From an uncultured Sphingomonas sp. (GTDB lineage Bacteria; Pseudomonadota; Alphaproteobacteria; Sphingomonadales; Sphingomonadaceae): a stretch of DNA of 64,000 bases. The notes beneath the pieces are model-generated. The model worked only from the letters and a program-made list of their open reading frames with translations. It had not been told where the DNA came from and searched no databases. Shown here piece by piece: positions 35,847 through 45,203 of the stretch (within the stretch, counting starts at the first letter, position 1; the number at the start of each line of letters is the position of its first letter). Both the position numbers and the translations under genes were made by a program. The stretch covers positions 1 to 64,000 of the forward strand of contig CAJYIX010000017.1 in NCBI GenBank assembly GCA_913775315.1, written 5' to 3'.

Positions 35847-36794
35847 TCACGGTGCTTTCCATTCGAAAAATACCTTGCGCGCGTCGTCCTCGTGAAGATC
35901 GAAATACGCCGTATGGTACTGCGATGGCGGTACGATGCCGCTTGTCATTTTGAAAGGCAATTCGTCTATACAAATTTCTGAGATTAACGCAGAAAAATCC
36001 TTATCATAGCAATCTTTCAATAATTTCAGGTTTGTAGATGGAAAGCTTTCTTTGAACTCTTTATTGAAAGGAGGTTGAAAATATCGGATAAGTGACGCTT
36101 CGTAAAGGGTTACCCGCTCAGCATCGGAAGTTCCAAACAGTTTATCTAAACCTGCTGAAATTCTGGATTCGCTTTGTTCCTTGTTCAAAGCCCACGGATT
36201 CATAAAGGTAAGCATGCGAGTTCCCGGCTCGATTTCCAGCATAAGGACATTAAGTCGGCGATCGGCCGGTATGCCTCTTACCGAAATTTGCTGCAGAGTT
36301 TCGTGCTTGAGCAATCGATCCAGCGCGTTGCGTGATCCGTCTTTGCCATACGCTTGTCCAATATAGAGTACGTCAAAGGGGATTGCATCTTGTTCTTGAT
36401 TCAGCCGACGAACGAACTCCTCTTGGGTAGGCGCCCAGTAGCTATCGTTGCTCTTTACAAACCACCCGTCCTCGGTTTCAACGAGTTCGGCTCCGTCAGA
36501 TAGTGGCCAATCGAGCTCGTGACGCTTGCCGGCAACGAGCATCCTAATGAAAAGTCGTTCAGCATCGAGGCGCCAATCGACGATCTCGACCGCTGGCAGA
36601 GTACCAATAATGTAAATATGACAGGTCTCGATTTGAGACTTGAAAACTTCTATGACTTTCTTTTCGTATATTCCGAACGCGGGCATAAGTACAAAACTTT
36701 TCGCGTACATATTCAACGCATGCTCGATGTCGAATTGCTTACCCCCAAATAAATAAGAGAGGTCAATATTTTTCTTGGGCTCGCCTTCGGTCAT
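35847..36794 (-). CDS. Low-GC orphan protein with GIY-YIG nuclease-like motifs
   Basis: 315 residues with no assignable name. Residues 140-245 carry residues in the order expected of a GIY-YIG nuclease: DVLYIGQ (Tyr144, Gly146), Arg160 and His164 in LDRLLKHE, Glu232 in YEASLIRYFQPPFNK and Asn244. The first GIY is replaced by DVL. The N-terminal 130 residues (FDIEHALNMYAKSFVLMPAF) are unrecognised. Base composition differs sharply from both neighbours: the row 36001-36060 is 18 of 60 G+C in a window that is otherwise strongly GC-rich. This points to horizontal transfer. The gene stands alone. Inference: a nuclease of defence or mobile-element type; the domain call needs a profile search. Confidence 0.55.
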   Translation of the reverse strand: MTEGEPKKNIDLSYLFGGKQFDIEHALNMYAKSFVLMPAFGIYEKKVIEVFKSQIETCHIYIIGTLPAVEIVDWRLDAERLFIRMLVAGKRHELDWPLSDGAELVETEDGWFVKSNDSYWAPTQEEFVRRLNQEQDAIPFDVLYIGQAYGKDGSRNALDRLLKHETLQQISVRGIPADRRLNVLMLEIEPGTRMLTFMNPWALNKEQSESRISAGLDKLFGTSDAERVTLYEASLIRYFQPPFNKEFKESFPSTNLKLLKDCYDKDFSALISEICIDELPFKMTSGIVPPSQYHTAYFDLHEDDARKVFFEWKAP

Positions 36795-36838
36795 TCACCG
36801 ATCTCACCAATTCCAAGAGTACGCTGACTGCAAATCAC

Positions 36839-37399
36839 TTAAGCACAATTTCCCGTCCGCTCGCCCGTCACGCGCGACCGCATCTTCATCGCGCTTGCCG
36901 CCCCCGGCCCCGCGGCCTCGATCCGGTTCTCCAGCTCGAATCGCCGGTTATCGAACGTCCCGGTCATCGCGATCTTCGCCGCGCCCGCGCCTTGGCCGTC
37001 GCCCGCACACGTCATCGCGGCATCGACTTTGCCATCCTTCATCGTGAAGCGGTCGAAGCGGCAATTGCCCGACTTGCCGGCGAACAGGTCCTCGTTAGGG
37101 TTCGCCGCCTGCTCCGGGGTCATGCAGCTCGAGACGGTCGATTTCTGGAGCATCCGGCGCTTCATCTCGCCGGCCATCTCCGGCGGCAGGCCGGGGATGT
37201 CGGCCTCCAGCACCTCGATCGTCGTGCGCCACTGGCCGGGGTCGAAGCGCATCGCCGCGCCCGCCGCCCTGGTCTGAGCCTGAACCTCCGCCACGCTGGC
37301 GTTGGTCACGTCGATCTCGCCGGTCCTGGCCGCGCTGTCCTTCGTGCTTTGCCCCCCGCAGCCCGCAAGCGCGAGGGCGATCAGGACCAGCCGCTTCAC
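36839..37399 (-). CDS. DUF3617 domain lipoprotein
   Basis: 186 residues from a GTG start that overlaps the M20 hydrolase stop by four bases (GTGA). The signal ends in a lipobox (LALAGC). DUF3617 features are RFDPGQWRTTIEVLEADIPG, the cysteine pattern SSCMTPEQA...GNCRFDRFTMKDG...AAMTCAGDG, and a final CA. Family function unknown; members are periplasmic or outer-membrane lipoproteins common in sphingomonads. Co-translated with the amidohydrolase. Confidence 0.85.
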   Translation of the reverse strand: MKRLVLIALALAGCGGQSTKDSAARTGEIDVTNASVAEVQAQTRAAGAAMRFDPGQWRTTIEVLEADIPGLPPEMAGEMKRRMLQKSTVSSCMTPEQAANPNEDLFAGKSGNCRFDRFTMKDGKVDAAMTCAGDGQGAGAAKIAMTGTFDNRRFELENRIEAAGPGAASAMKMRSRVTGERTGNCA

Positions 37400-38742
37400 G
37401 AACCCGCACTCCCGCCCGCGCCCGGCTTCATCAGGTCGAGGAGCGCGGCGGTCATCGCGATCGTGCCGGTGACGATCGCGGGTTCGGGCGCGATCTTGAA
37501 CAGCGGCGAGTGGTGCGAGGGGACCGGCGGGCCGCCCTTCGCCGCCGCGTCGATCACCGCCTGCGGCGTGCCGCCGACCGCGAAATAATAGCCCTTCACG
37601 CCCAGATCGGGCTGAATGAGATAGGCGAAATCCTCCGCCCCCATGCCCTTCTGCGCGAACGGCACGACGTTGCTCGCGCCCAGCGCCTGCGCCATCACGC
37701 CGTTCAGCCGCCGGGCGAGCGCGGCGTCGTTGATCGTCGTCGGCGTCCCCTCCACCACCGTCACCACGGGCATCTTGTCGGCCGGCATCCCGTTGAGTTC
37801 GCCGATCCCCTTGGCCACGCGGCGGATGCCGGCGATCAGGCGCGCGCGCTCCTCCTCGTCGTTGGCGCGGACCGTCACCTGGAGCTTGGCCTCGTCGGAG
37901 ATGATGTTGTGCTTCAGCCCCGAATGGAACGAGCCGACGGTGATGACGCCGGGCTTCAAGGGCTGCTGCTCGCGGCTGATGAGGCCCTGCAACGCGATGA
38001 CGAGCTGCGAGGCCATATAGACCGGGTCCTTGCCCATGTGCGGGCTGGCGCCGTGTGCGCCGATGCCGGGGACGGTAATGTCGACCGAATCGGACGAGGA
38101 ATACTGGATCCCCTCCGCCGCCGACACTTTCCCCGCCGCGAGTTCGGACGAGACGTGGAAGGCGAGCGCCGCCTCGGGCTTGGGAAATCGCTTGTAGAGC
38201 CCGTCCTTCACCATCGCCGCCGCGCCGCCGACGCGCTCCTCGGCGGGCTGGACGATGAAGACGACCGTACCCTTCCACCGGTCCTTGAGCGCCGCCATGC
38301 GCCGGGCGGTGCCGACCATCGACGTGATGTGCGTGTCGTGGCCGCAGGCGTGCATCACCGGCGCCTCGACTCCGTCGACACCGACCTGCCGCACCTTCGA
38401 GGCGTTGGGCAGCCCCGACTTCTCCTCGACCGGCAGGCCGTCCATGTCAGCACGGACGAGGATGACGGGGCCGTTGCCGTTCCTGAGCACACCAACGACG
38501 CCGGTGCCGCCGACATTCTCGGTCACCTGCATCCCCGGCACCTTGCGCAGCTCGGCGGCCATGCGCGCGGCGGTCTTCGTCTCCTTGAACGAAAGCTCGG
38601 GATTGCGGTGGAACCAGTCGAACATCGCCGCCAGCTCCGCCTTGTAGTCGGCGCGGACGGCGGCGGCGTAGTCGGGCTCGGCGGCGGCGACCGGCGCGGC
38701 GATCGACAGCGCGGCGGCGGCGGCAAGGAACAGGTGACGCAT
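37396..38742 (-). CDS. Exported M20-family amidohydrolase (N-acyl-amino acid/peptide hydrolase)
   Basis: 448 residues with a signal peptide (MRHLFLAAAAALSIAAPVAAA). The metal-binding HACGHDTH at about 131-138 and catalytic PAEE at about 166-169 are the IAA-Leu/hippurate hydrolase signature of subfamily M20D. A dimerisation domain occupies about 210-330. The ATG at 38742 has GGGGGAG seven bases upstream, so the in-frame ATG at 38757 is not needed. Likely cleaves N-acylated amino acids in the periplasm; a role beside the alpha-amino-acid ester hydrolase in scavenging is possible but speculative. Confidence 0.9.
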   Translation of the reverse strand: MRHLFLAAAAALSIAAPVAAAEPDYAAAVRADYKAELAAMFDWFHRNPELSFKETKTAARMAAELRKVPGMQVTENVGGTGVVGVLRNGNGPVILVRADMDGLPVEEKSGLPNASKVRQVGVDGVEAPVMHACGHDTHITSMVGTARRMAALKDRWKGTVVFIVQPAEERVGGAAAMVKDGLYKRFPKPEAALAFHVSSELAAGKVSAAEGIQYSSSDSVDITVPGIGAHGASPHMGKDPVYMASQLVIALQGLISREQQPLKPGVITVGSFHSGLKHNIISDEAKLQVTVRANDEEERARLIAGIRRVAKGIGELNGMPADKMPVVTVVEGTPTTINDAALARRLNGVMAQALGASNVVPFAQKGMGAEDFAYLIQPDLGVKGYYFAVGGTPQAVIDAAAKGGPPVPSHHSPLFKIAPEPAIVTGTIAMTAALLDLMKPGAGGSAGS

Positions 38743-38839
38743 CTGAAACTCCCCCATCTTGCAAGGAGCCTAGGCGCGGGACCGGTTTGACCGCAAGCGG
38801 CGGGATGCAGGCGCGCGCGCGGCAAGCTATGCCGGCATC

Positions 38840-39874
38840 ATGGAAATCGACGAACAGGCGGCCTGGGAAGCCTTCGAGCGGCGCGACCGCAGTGCCGACG
38901 ACCGCTTCGTCGTCGCGGTGACGACGACGCGCATCTATTGCCGCCCCTCCTGCCCCGCCCGCCGGCCCCGCCGAGAGCATGTCCGCTTCCTCGCCAACGG
39001 CGATGCGGCGCGCGCCGAGGGCTATCGCGCGTGCCTGCGCTGTCGCCCGGACGAGGCTGCGCGCGATCGCGAGGGGGTGGCGAAGGCACTGGCGCTGATC
39101 GAGACGGCGGGGGCACCGCCTTCTCTGGACGAATTGGCGGCGGCCGCAGGCTACGCGCCGCATCATTTCCACCGGCTGTTCAGGCGCGCGCTGGGCGTCA
39201 CCCCCGCCGCCTATATCCGGGGATTGCGCGCGGGCCGCGCCGCGGCGGCATTGAGCGAGGAGGGACAGGTGACCGAGGCGATCTACAAGGCGGGCTATTC
39301 CGGCCCTTCGCGCTTCTACGAGGAAAACGCCCGCCGGCTCGGCATGGCCCCCAGCGTCTGGGCACGCGGGGGCGAGGGTGCGGTGATCCACTGGACGATC
39401 GCGCCCACCTCGCTCGGCCCGATGCTGGTCGCCGCGACGGACAAGGGCCTGTGCCGCGTGTCGTTCGACGAGGACGAGGGCGCGCTCGCCGCCCGCTTCC
39501 CCCGCGCCGCGATCGAGCCGGGCGGCGACGCGCTCGCCGACCTCGCCGCCCGCGTGGTGGCGGAGGTCGAGACGCCCGGCCGCGATCCCGACCTGCCGCT
39601 CGACGTCGCGGGCACGGCGTTCCAGGAGGCGGTGTGGCAGGCGCTCCGCCGCATCCCGGCGGGCGGGACGATGAGCTATGCCGAACTCGCCGCCGAGGTG
39701 GGTCGCCCCGGTGCGGTTCGCGCGGCGGGATCGGCGTGCGGGGCGAATAATGTCGCCGTTGTCATCCCGTGTCACCGCGTCACGCGTAGCGACGGGACGA
39801 TGGGGGGGTACGCCTATGGCCTCGATCGCAAGCGGACGCTGCGGCGCCGCGAGGGGGTCGTGGACCCGTCCTAG
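38840..39874 (+). CDS. ada: Bifunctional DNA alkylation-repair regulator Ada
   Basis: 344 residues with all three modules: the N-terminal zinc domain with Cys34, Cys38, Cys65 and Cys68 (Cys34 corresponds to the methylphosphotriester acceptor of E. coli Ada), an AraC-type helix-turn-helix (about 85-175; LDELAAAAGYAPHHFHRLFR), and the C-terminal O6-methylguanine methyltransferase with the acceptor Cys311 in IPCHRV. It therefore should both repair alkylated DNA and activate repair genes. Its stop codon shares the palindromic CTAG with the convergent protease gene. No alkB or alkA is adjacent. Confidence 0.95.
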   Translation: MEIDEQAAWEAFERRDRSADDRFVVAVTTTRIYCRPSCPARRPRREHVRFLANGDAARAEGYRACLRCRPDEAARDREGVAKALALIETAGAPPSLDELAAAAGYAPHHFHRLFRRALGVTPAAYIRGLRAGRAAAALSEEGQVTEAIYKAGYSGPSRFYEENARRLGMAPSVWARGGEGAVIHWTIAPTSLGPMLVAATDKGLCRVSFDEDEGALAARFPRAAIEPGGDALADLAARVVAEVETPGRDPDLPLDVAGTAFQEAVWQALRRIPAGGTMSYAELAAEVGRPGAVRAAGSACGANNVAVVIPCHRVTRSDGTMGGYAYGLDRKRTLRRREGVVDPS

Positions 39875-41400
39875 ACCGCGGGCTTGCAGCGATAGACCAG
39901 CCGTTCGTTGGGCAGCGACGGCAGCGCGGCGCGGATCGCCGACTGCTGACCGGCGAGCGCCGCGCGCGCCGCCTGGTCGGCGCTGCACTGCTTGAGTTGC
40001 ACTTCCTTTCGAAGTGCGCGTGCCTGGCTCATCTGCGCGGCTGACAGCAGATAGCGCGTGTTGGTGTAGGTGCGGGTCGCCGGATCGAACTCGAGCAGCG
40101 AGACGGTTTGTTCGGCATCGGGGACGAGGATGCGCGCCCAACGCCGCCCGGCCTCGGCATATTGCGTGCGCCCGTTGACGCAGCCGTCGCGGCCCCAGTC
40201 GAGCGCCACGTCGTCGGTCGCCGACACGGTGACGCGGCTGCGCGTGGGATCGATGGTGCAGACGAGCTTGCCTACCCCCGCGCGCGGATCGACGCCCGCC
40301 GTCGTCGGCGAGGCGGCGGGGCCGCCGCTGCGCGCCCGCGCCGCCGCCCGTTCGGGATCGAAGGCGGGGCGCAGCAGGAAGACGAGGATAGCGGCCAGCA
40401 TCAACGCCGCGCCGCCGCCGCCCGCCCACATCGCCTCGCGCTGCTTGCCGCGCTGATAGAGCAGGCCCGCGCCGCCCACGCCAAGCGCGCCGACGACCAG
40501 CAGCAGCGCGGCGATCCCGAGGAAGTTCTCGCGCGTCCGCTCGTTTGCGTCGCGCGCTTCCTCGATCGCGGCGGCGCGAGCGGCGGCGGCCTTCTCGGCG
40601 GCCTCGCGCGCGGCGGCGGCATCGGCGGCGGCGGTGCGCGCGTCGGCATCGCGCTCGCTTGCCAGCTGCGCCTCGATGCTGGTGCAGGGGGTGCCGACGC
40701 TCGTCACCGCCTGTCCCGCCTCGCGCAGGAAGGCGAGCAGCTCGGCATCGGCGATCGCGAAGCCGAAACCCGCATCGCCGTCGTCGGCACGGGTGATCGC
40801 CGAATTGACGCCGATCACGCGCCCGCAGCGGTCGAGTAGCGGCCCGCCCGAATTGCCGCGCGCGATGCCGGCGGTGTGGAGCAGCACCTGCGTCCCGCTG
40901 AGCGTCCGAAGCCCGGCATAATTGCCCTGTGTCCGCACGGGCGTCAGCGGGCGGATGAAGTCGGCAGCCGATCGCGCGGTGGCGATGTCGACATTGCCCG
41001 GATAACCGAGCGATACCAGCGCCTCGCCATCCTCGACCGGCCCGGAATAGAGCGCGAGCGGCGGCAGGCGCACTTCCCCGAATTCGATGAGCGCAAGGTC
41101 GCGGGCGGGATCGACGGCGATCAGCCGGCCCTGCACCGACCGCTCGCCCTCGCTCGGCACCACGCCGATCACGACGTTGTCGGGATATTGCGCGGCCAGC
41201 TCGACGACATGCGCATTGGTAACGACGCGGTTCGGCGCGACCGCGAAGCCCGATCCGTGGCCGAAGCCCACCACTTCCTCGCCGTCCATCGCCACGGTGA
41301 CGATCCGCACCACCCCGCGCGCCGCCGCCGAGATATCATCGGCCCGGGCTGGCGCGGTACCGATCAGCAGCATCGCAAGGAAAAGGAAGAAACGCGTCAA
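39871..41400 (-). CDS. S1C trypsin-like serine protease with C-terminal membrane segments
   Basis: 509 residues from a TTG start at 41400 with GGAG seven bases upstream; this start gives a clean signal peptide (TRFFLFLAMLLIGTAPARA). The catalytic triad is intact: His64 in TNAHVV, Asp101 in ARDLALIEF, Ser184 in GNSGGPLL. There is no PDZ domain; instead an alanine/glutamate coiled coil (about 240-290) is followed by two membrane segments and a C-terminal domain with three cysteines (VCTIDPTRSRVTVS, DGCVNGRTQY). This layout departs from DegP/DegQ. Probably a membrane-tethered periplasmic protease. Converges with ada. Confidence 0.82.
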   Translation of the reverse strand: MTRFFLFLAMLLIGTAPARADDISAAARGVVRIVTVAMDGEEVVGFGHGSGFAVAPNRVVTNAHVVELAAQYPDNVVIGVVPSEGERSVQGRLIAVDPARDLALIEFGEVRLPPLALYSGPVEDGEALVSLGYPGNVDIATARSAADFIRPLTPVRTQGNYAGLRTLSGTQVLLHTAGIARGNSGGPLLDRCGRVIGVNSAITRADDGDAGFGFAIADAELLAFLREAGQAVTSVGTPCTSIEAQLASERDADARTAAADAAAAREAAEKAAAARAAAIEEARDANERTRENFLGIAALLLVVGALGVGGAGLLYQRGKQREAMWAGGGGAALMLAAILVFLLRPAFDPERAAARARSGGPAASPTTAGVDPRAGVGKLVCTIDPTRSRVTVSATDDVALDWGRDGCVNGRTQYAEAGRRWARILVPDAEQTVSLLEFDPATRTYTNTRYLLSAAQMSQARALRKEVQLKQCSADQAARAALAGQQSAIRAALPSLPNERLVYRCKPAV

Positions 41401-41457
41401 GGCGATGCTCCGTCGTTGGCGCCGCCTCAATCCGCCACCTCGCCGCCGGGTTCAAGC

Positions 41458-43689
41458 TCAAACGAAGCTGTAGGGATCGACGTCGACCGCGACGCGCACC
41501 TTCGCGGGCCAGTCGACGCCGCCCAGCCAGTCGCGGATCGCCTCCTGCACGGGGAACACACGGCGGGCGTGGACGAGCAGGCGGAAGCGGTGCCGCCCGC
41601 GCAGCATGGCAAGCGGCGCGGGGGCGGGGCCGAACACGTCCATCCCCTCCACCCGCGGCGCGGCGCGGCCGATCGCGCGCGCGGTGTCGTGCGCGGCGTC
41701 CTTGTCCTCGCTCGACACGATGATCGCCGCAAAGCGCCCGAAGGGGGGCGCGTCGGCGTCCTGCCTCGCCTCTGTCTCGGCAGCATAGAAGCTTTCGGCA
41801 TCGCCGCTGACCAGCGCCTGCATCACCGGTGCGGCGGGATCGTGCGTCTGGATATAGACATGGCCGGGCTTGTCCCCGCGCCCCGCTCGCCCGGCGACCT
41901 GCATGATCTGCTGAAAGCTGCGCTCGGCGGCGCGCAGGTCGCCGCCCGCAAGGCCCAGGTCCGCGTCGATCACGCCGACCAGCGTCAGGTCGGGGAAATG
42001 ATAGCCCTTGGTGATAAGCTGCGTCCCCACCACGATGTCGATCTCGCGATGCTCCATGCGCGCCACGAACTCGGCCGCCTTGGCGGGGGACCAGATCGTG
42101 TCGCTGGTGACGATGGCGATCCGCGCGTCGGGCCAAAGCGCCGCCGCCTCGTCGGCGATCCGCTCGACACCGGGACCGCAGGCGACGAGGCTTTCCTCCT
42201 CCTTGCACTCCGGGCACACGCGCGGGGTCGGCATGACATGGCCGCAATGGTGACAGGCCAGCCGACGGATCAGCCGGTGCTCGACCATCCAGGCGGTGCA
42301 ATTGGGGCACTGAAAGCGATGCCCGCAGGTCCGGCACAAGGTCAGCGGCGCATAGCCTCGGCGGTTGAGGAACAGCAGCGCCTGTTCCCCGCGCCCCAGC
42401 GTGTCGTCGATCGCGCGGGTCAGCGTCGGTGCGATCCAGCGCCCGCGCGGCGGCGGGTCGCGCAAGAGGTCGATCGCCTCGATCGCCGGCATCTGCGCCG
42501 CGCCGTACCGGCCGGGCAGCTTCAGTTCGGCATAGCGGCCGAGCGCGACCTGATGCCGCGTCTCGATCGCCGGGGTGGCGGTGGCGAGGACCACCGGACA
42601 CCCCTCGAACATCCCCCGCATCACCGCGACATCACGCGCGTGGTAATGGACGCCGTCCTCCTGCTTGAAGCTCGTCTCGTGCGCCTCGTCGACGACGATC
42701 AGGCCGAGCTTCGGATAGGGGAGGAACAGGGCGGAGCGGGCGCCGACCACGACCTTCGCGTCGCCGCTGGCGATCGCGCGCCAAGCGCGGCGGCGCTGCG
42801 ACTGGCGAAGCCCCGAATGCCAGGCGACCGGCTCGCACCCGAACCGCGCATGAAACCGCTTGAGAAAGGGTTCGGTCAGCGCGATCTCGGGCAGCAGGAC
42901 CAGCGTCTGGCGGCCCGCGTCGATCGCCTCGGCCACCGCCTCGAAATAGGTTTCGGTCTTGCCCGAGCCGGTGACGCCGTCGAGCAGGAAGGGCTGGAAC
43001 GCCGCCCCCGCCACCGCCGCGCGCAGCGTCGCCGACACCTCGGCCTGTTCGGCCGACAGCGCGGGCGGCGCATGGTCCGGGTCGGGCGCGGGATAGGGCA
43101 GGTCGATATCGACCTCGATCGCCTCGATCGCGCCCGCTTTCACTAGCCCGCGGATCACCGCGTCGCTGACGTCGGCGATCGTCGCCAGCTCGCGCACCAG
43201 CCCCTGCCGGTCGCCGATCCGCTCCAGCGCCTGTGCGCGCTGCGGCGTCAGCCGGTCGGGGACGTGGCCGGTCGCACGATATTCGGTCGCGAGCTTCGCC
43301 CCTTCGAGCGCCGAACTCGACGGCAGCGCCATGCGGACGACCGCGGCGAGCGGGCTTAGATAATAATCCGCGGTCCACTCGATCAGGCGGCGCAGCGGCG
43401 TAGGCAGCGGCGGCACGTCGGCGACGCCGAGCAGGTTGCGCAGGCGATTGTCGCCCACTTCCTCGGTCGGCAGGCGATCCGCGTCCCAGGCGACGCCGAG
43501 CAACTGGCGCGGCCCCAGCGGCGCGACCACCACCGATCCCGGCTCCACCCGCATCCCCGCGGGGACGCGGTAGTCGAGCGGGCCGAGCGCCGAATTCATC
43601 ACGATAACGCGGGCACGCTCACCGGGCATGGCGCCGAGATAGCGGCTCGGCCCGGTAAAGAAAGGGTCAGGCGTAGCAGGTCGCGGCAT
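41458..43689 (-). CDS. priA: Primosomal replication restart helicase
   Basis: PriA reloads the replicative helicase at stalled forks. 743 residues. The 3'-end-binding domain is at about 20-120; Walker A GVTGSGKTE has its lysine at 244; DEAH is at 334-337. The cysteine-rich zinc insertion includes CRTCGHRFQCPNC, CHHCG and CPEC. The ATG at 43689 has GGGGAG eight bases upstream and gives a 20-residue leader before MPGERARVIVMNS (ATG 43629), which is the alternative start. The chosen start's ribosome-binding site is inside a large hairpin (43694-43750). Confidence 0.94.
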   Translation of the reverse strand: MPRPATPDPFFTGPSRYLGAMPGERARVIVMNSALGPLDYRVPAGMRVEPGSVVVAPLGPRQLLGVAWDADRLPTEEVGDNRLRNLLGVADVPPLPTPLRRLIEWTADYYLSPLAAVVRMALPSSSALEGAKLATEYRATGHVPDRLTPQRAQALERIGDRQGLVRELATIADVSDAVIRGLVKAGAIEAIEVDIDLPYPAPDPDHAPPALSAEQAEVSATLRAAVAGAAFQPFLLDGVTGSGKTETYFEAVAEAIDAGRQTLVLLPEIALTEPFLKRFHARFGCEPVAWHSGLRQSQRRRAWRAIASGDAKVVVGARSALFLPYPKLGLIVVDEAHETSFKQEDGVHYHARDVAVMRGMFEGCPVVLATATPAIETRHQVALGRYAELKLPGRYGAAQMPAIEAIDLLRDPPPRGRWIAPTLTRAIDDTLGRGEQALLFLNRRGYAPLTLCRTCGHRFQCPNCTAWMVEHRLIRRLACHHCGHVMPTPRVCPECKEEESLVACGPGVERIADEAAALWPDARIAIVTSDTIWSPAKAAEFVARMEHREIDIVVGTQLITKGYHFPDLTLVGVIDADLGLAGGDLRAAERSFQQIMQVAGRAGRGDKPGHVYIQTHDPAAPVMQALVSGDAESFYAAETEARQDADAPPFGRFAAIIVSSEDKDAAHDTARAIGRAAPRVEGMDVFGPAPAPLAMLRGRHRFRLLVHARRVFPVQEAIRDWLGGVDWPAKVRVAVDVDPYSFV

Positions 43690-43693
43690 CGGC

Positions 43694-43750
43694 CCGCTCC
43701 CCAACCGGCCACCATCGGGATACTCCGTGGGTGGCCGGGTGGGGGAGCGG
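43694..43750 (-). promoter_or_regulatory. Large hairpin between the GGDEF gene and priA covering the priA ribosome-binding site
   Basis: CCGCTCCCCAACCGGCCACC at 43694-43713 is complementary to 43730-43750 over about 20 bases with one mismatch and one extra G. Read leftwards, it follows the GGDEF gene stop by 16 bases and its second arm contains the GGGGAG that would serve the priA start at 43689. It could be the GGDEF gene's terminator, or a structure that limits priA translation. There is no T-run. Confidence 0.5.
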
Positions 43751-43766
43751 CCCGGTGCCGTTCACC

Positions 43767-45203
43767 TTACGCCTGCGCCGCCCTCGCCGTTCCCCGCCGC
43801 TCGCGCTTCGCATCGTACAGCGCGGTGTCCGCGGCGTGGATGAGGTCGCGGGGGTTGGTCATGCCCGGCGTGAACGCCGCCCAGCCGATCGTCCCGCCGA
43901 CGCGCACCATCCGGTCTCCCAGCGGGATCGGCCGCGCGAACAGGGCGAGCAGCCGCGCGATCCGCGCGCCGATCTCCCGCGTCGCCGCCCCTTCGAGCAG
44001 CAGCGCGAATTCGTCCCCGCCGAGGCGCGCGGGAAAGCTGTCGGTCAGCCATTCGCCGCGCAGCCGCCGGCCGTGCGCGCGCAGCACGTCGTCGCCCGCC
44101 ATGTGGCCATGGGTGTCGTTGACGCCCTTGAACCCGTCGAGGTCGATGAGGACGAGGGTGAGCGCGCTGTCGCCGCCCCGCGCCCGTGCGATCGCGGCCT
44201 CCAGCCGCTGGTCGAATGCCGCGCGATTGGCGATGCCGGTCAGCGCATCGACATGCGCGCTGCGCCGCAGGTCCTGTTCGAGGAGATAGCGCGCGGTCAC
44301 GTCCTGGAATACGCCCGTGACGGCGACGCTGCGCCCCGCCTCGCGCTCCACCTCGCCCAGCCCGCGGACGCGCAGCCGGCGCCCCTCGGCCGTGTCGAAG
44401 TCGACCTCAAAATCGAACGGCTCGCCTGTCTCCAGCGAATGGGCAAGTGCGGCACTGACCACCGCGCGCGCCGTGGCGGGATAGAAGTCGAGCGCGTTCG
44501 CCAGCGTGGGCTGGAAGTCGTCGGCGACCTCGTGAATGCGGCGGACGCCCTCCGACCACTCGACGGTCTCGGTCGTCGGATCGAAGCTCCAGGCGCCGAT
44601 CATCGCCATGCGCTCGGCCTGACGGAACACACGGTCCTTGCGCCCGAGCACGACCGCCTGATCGTGCGTGCGCTGCGCCAGCGCCAGCGCCTCGCGCGCG
44701 GCCGCGCGGGCGTCGATCAGCGCCTCGGCCAGTTTTCCCAGACGGAGCAGCGCAATCCGCTCGTTCTCGCCCAGTTCGCGCGGCTCGCTGTCGAGCACGC
44801 ACAGGGCGCCGATCGGTGCCTGCTGCCCCGAGGAGCGGACGCGAAGGGGGACGCCGGCATAGAAGCGGAAGCGCGGCCCGTCGCGCACGAGGATACTGTC
44901 GGCGAAGCGCCGGTCCTGCCGCGCGTCGGGCACCACCATCACGCCGTCCTGTCCGATCGTCCGGTCGCAAAAGGTCATGCCGCGCGGAACGGGCGTGCGA
45001 TCCATGTTGAAACTGGCGAGCAGATGCTGGTCATGCGAATCGATCAACGAGATCGAGGCCATCGGCGTGCCGATCAGCCGCGCGGCGAATTCGGTCAGCG
45101 CCTCGAGGTCGAGTTCGGGCGCCGCGCCGATCAGGCCCAGCGCATCGAGCACTTCGAGCCGGCGCACTTCGTCGGGGAGCGGGGGAACGTCGATCGGCTT
45201 CAT
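43767..45203 (-). CDS. Cytosolic diguanylate cyclase with GAF and PAS sensors
   Basis: 478 residues, no membrane segment. GAF at about 25-170 (ASISLIDSHDQHLLASFNMD, GALCVLDSEPREL), PAS/PAC at about 195-310 (MIGAWSFDPTTETVEWSEGV), GGDEF at about 310-470 with the intact RLGGDEFALL at 393-401. It should make c-di-GMP; no EAL module is present. Start ATG at 45203 gives MKPIDVPPLPDEVRRLEVLDALG, which is the usual opening of GAF-type sensor proteins. Divergent from fsa; upstream of priA. Confidence 0.92.
   Translation of the reverse strand: MKPIDVPPLPDEVRRLEVLDALGLIGAAPELDLEALTEFAARLIGTPMASISLIDSHDQHLLASFNMDRTPVPRGMTFCDRTIGQDGVMVVPDARQDRRFADSILVRDGPRFRFYAGVPLRVRSSGQQAPIGALCVLDSEPRELGENERIALLRLGKLAEALIDARAAAREALALAQRTHDQAVVLGRKDRVFRQAERMAMIGAWSFDPTTETVEWSEGVRRIHEVADDFQPTLANALDFYPATARAVVSAALAHSLETGEPFDFEVDFDTAEGRRLRVRGLGEVEREAGRSVAVTGVFQDVTARYLLEQDLRRSAHVDALTGIANRAAFDQRLEAAIARARGGDSALTLVLIDLDGFKGVNDTHGHMAGDDVLRAHGRRLRGEWLTDSFPARLGGDEFALLLEGAATREIGARIARLLALFARPIPLGDRMVRVGGTIGWAAFTPGMTNPRDLIHAADTALYDAKRERRGTARAAQA

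Noticed and set aside
36519-36752. 77-codon frame opposite the low-GC gene
   Set aside because: Fully antisense to a well-formed protein and without its own ribosome-binding site.
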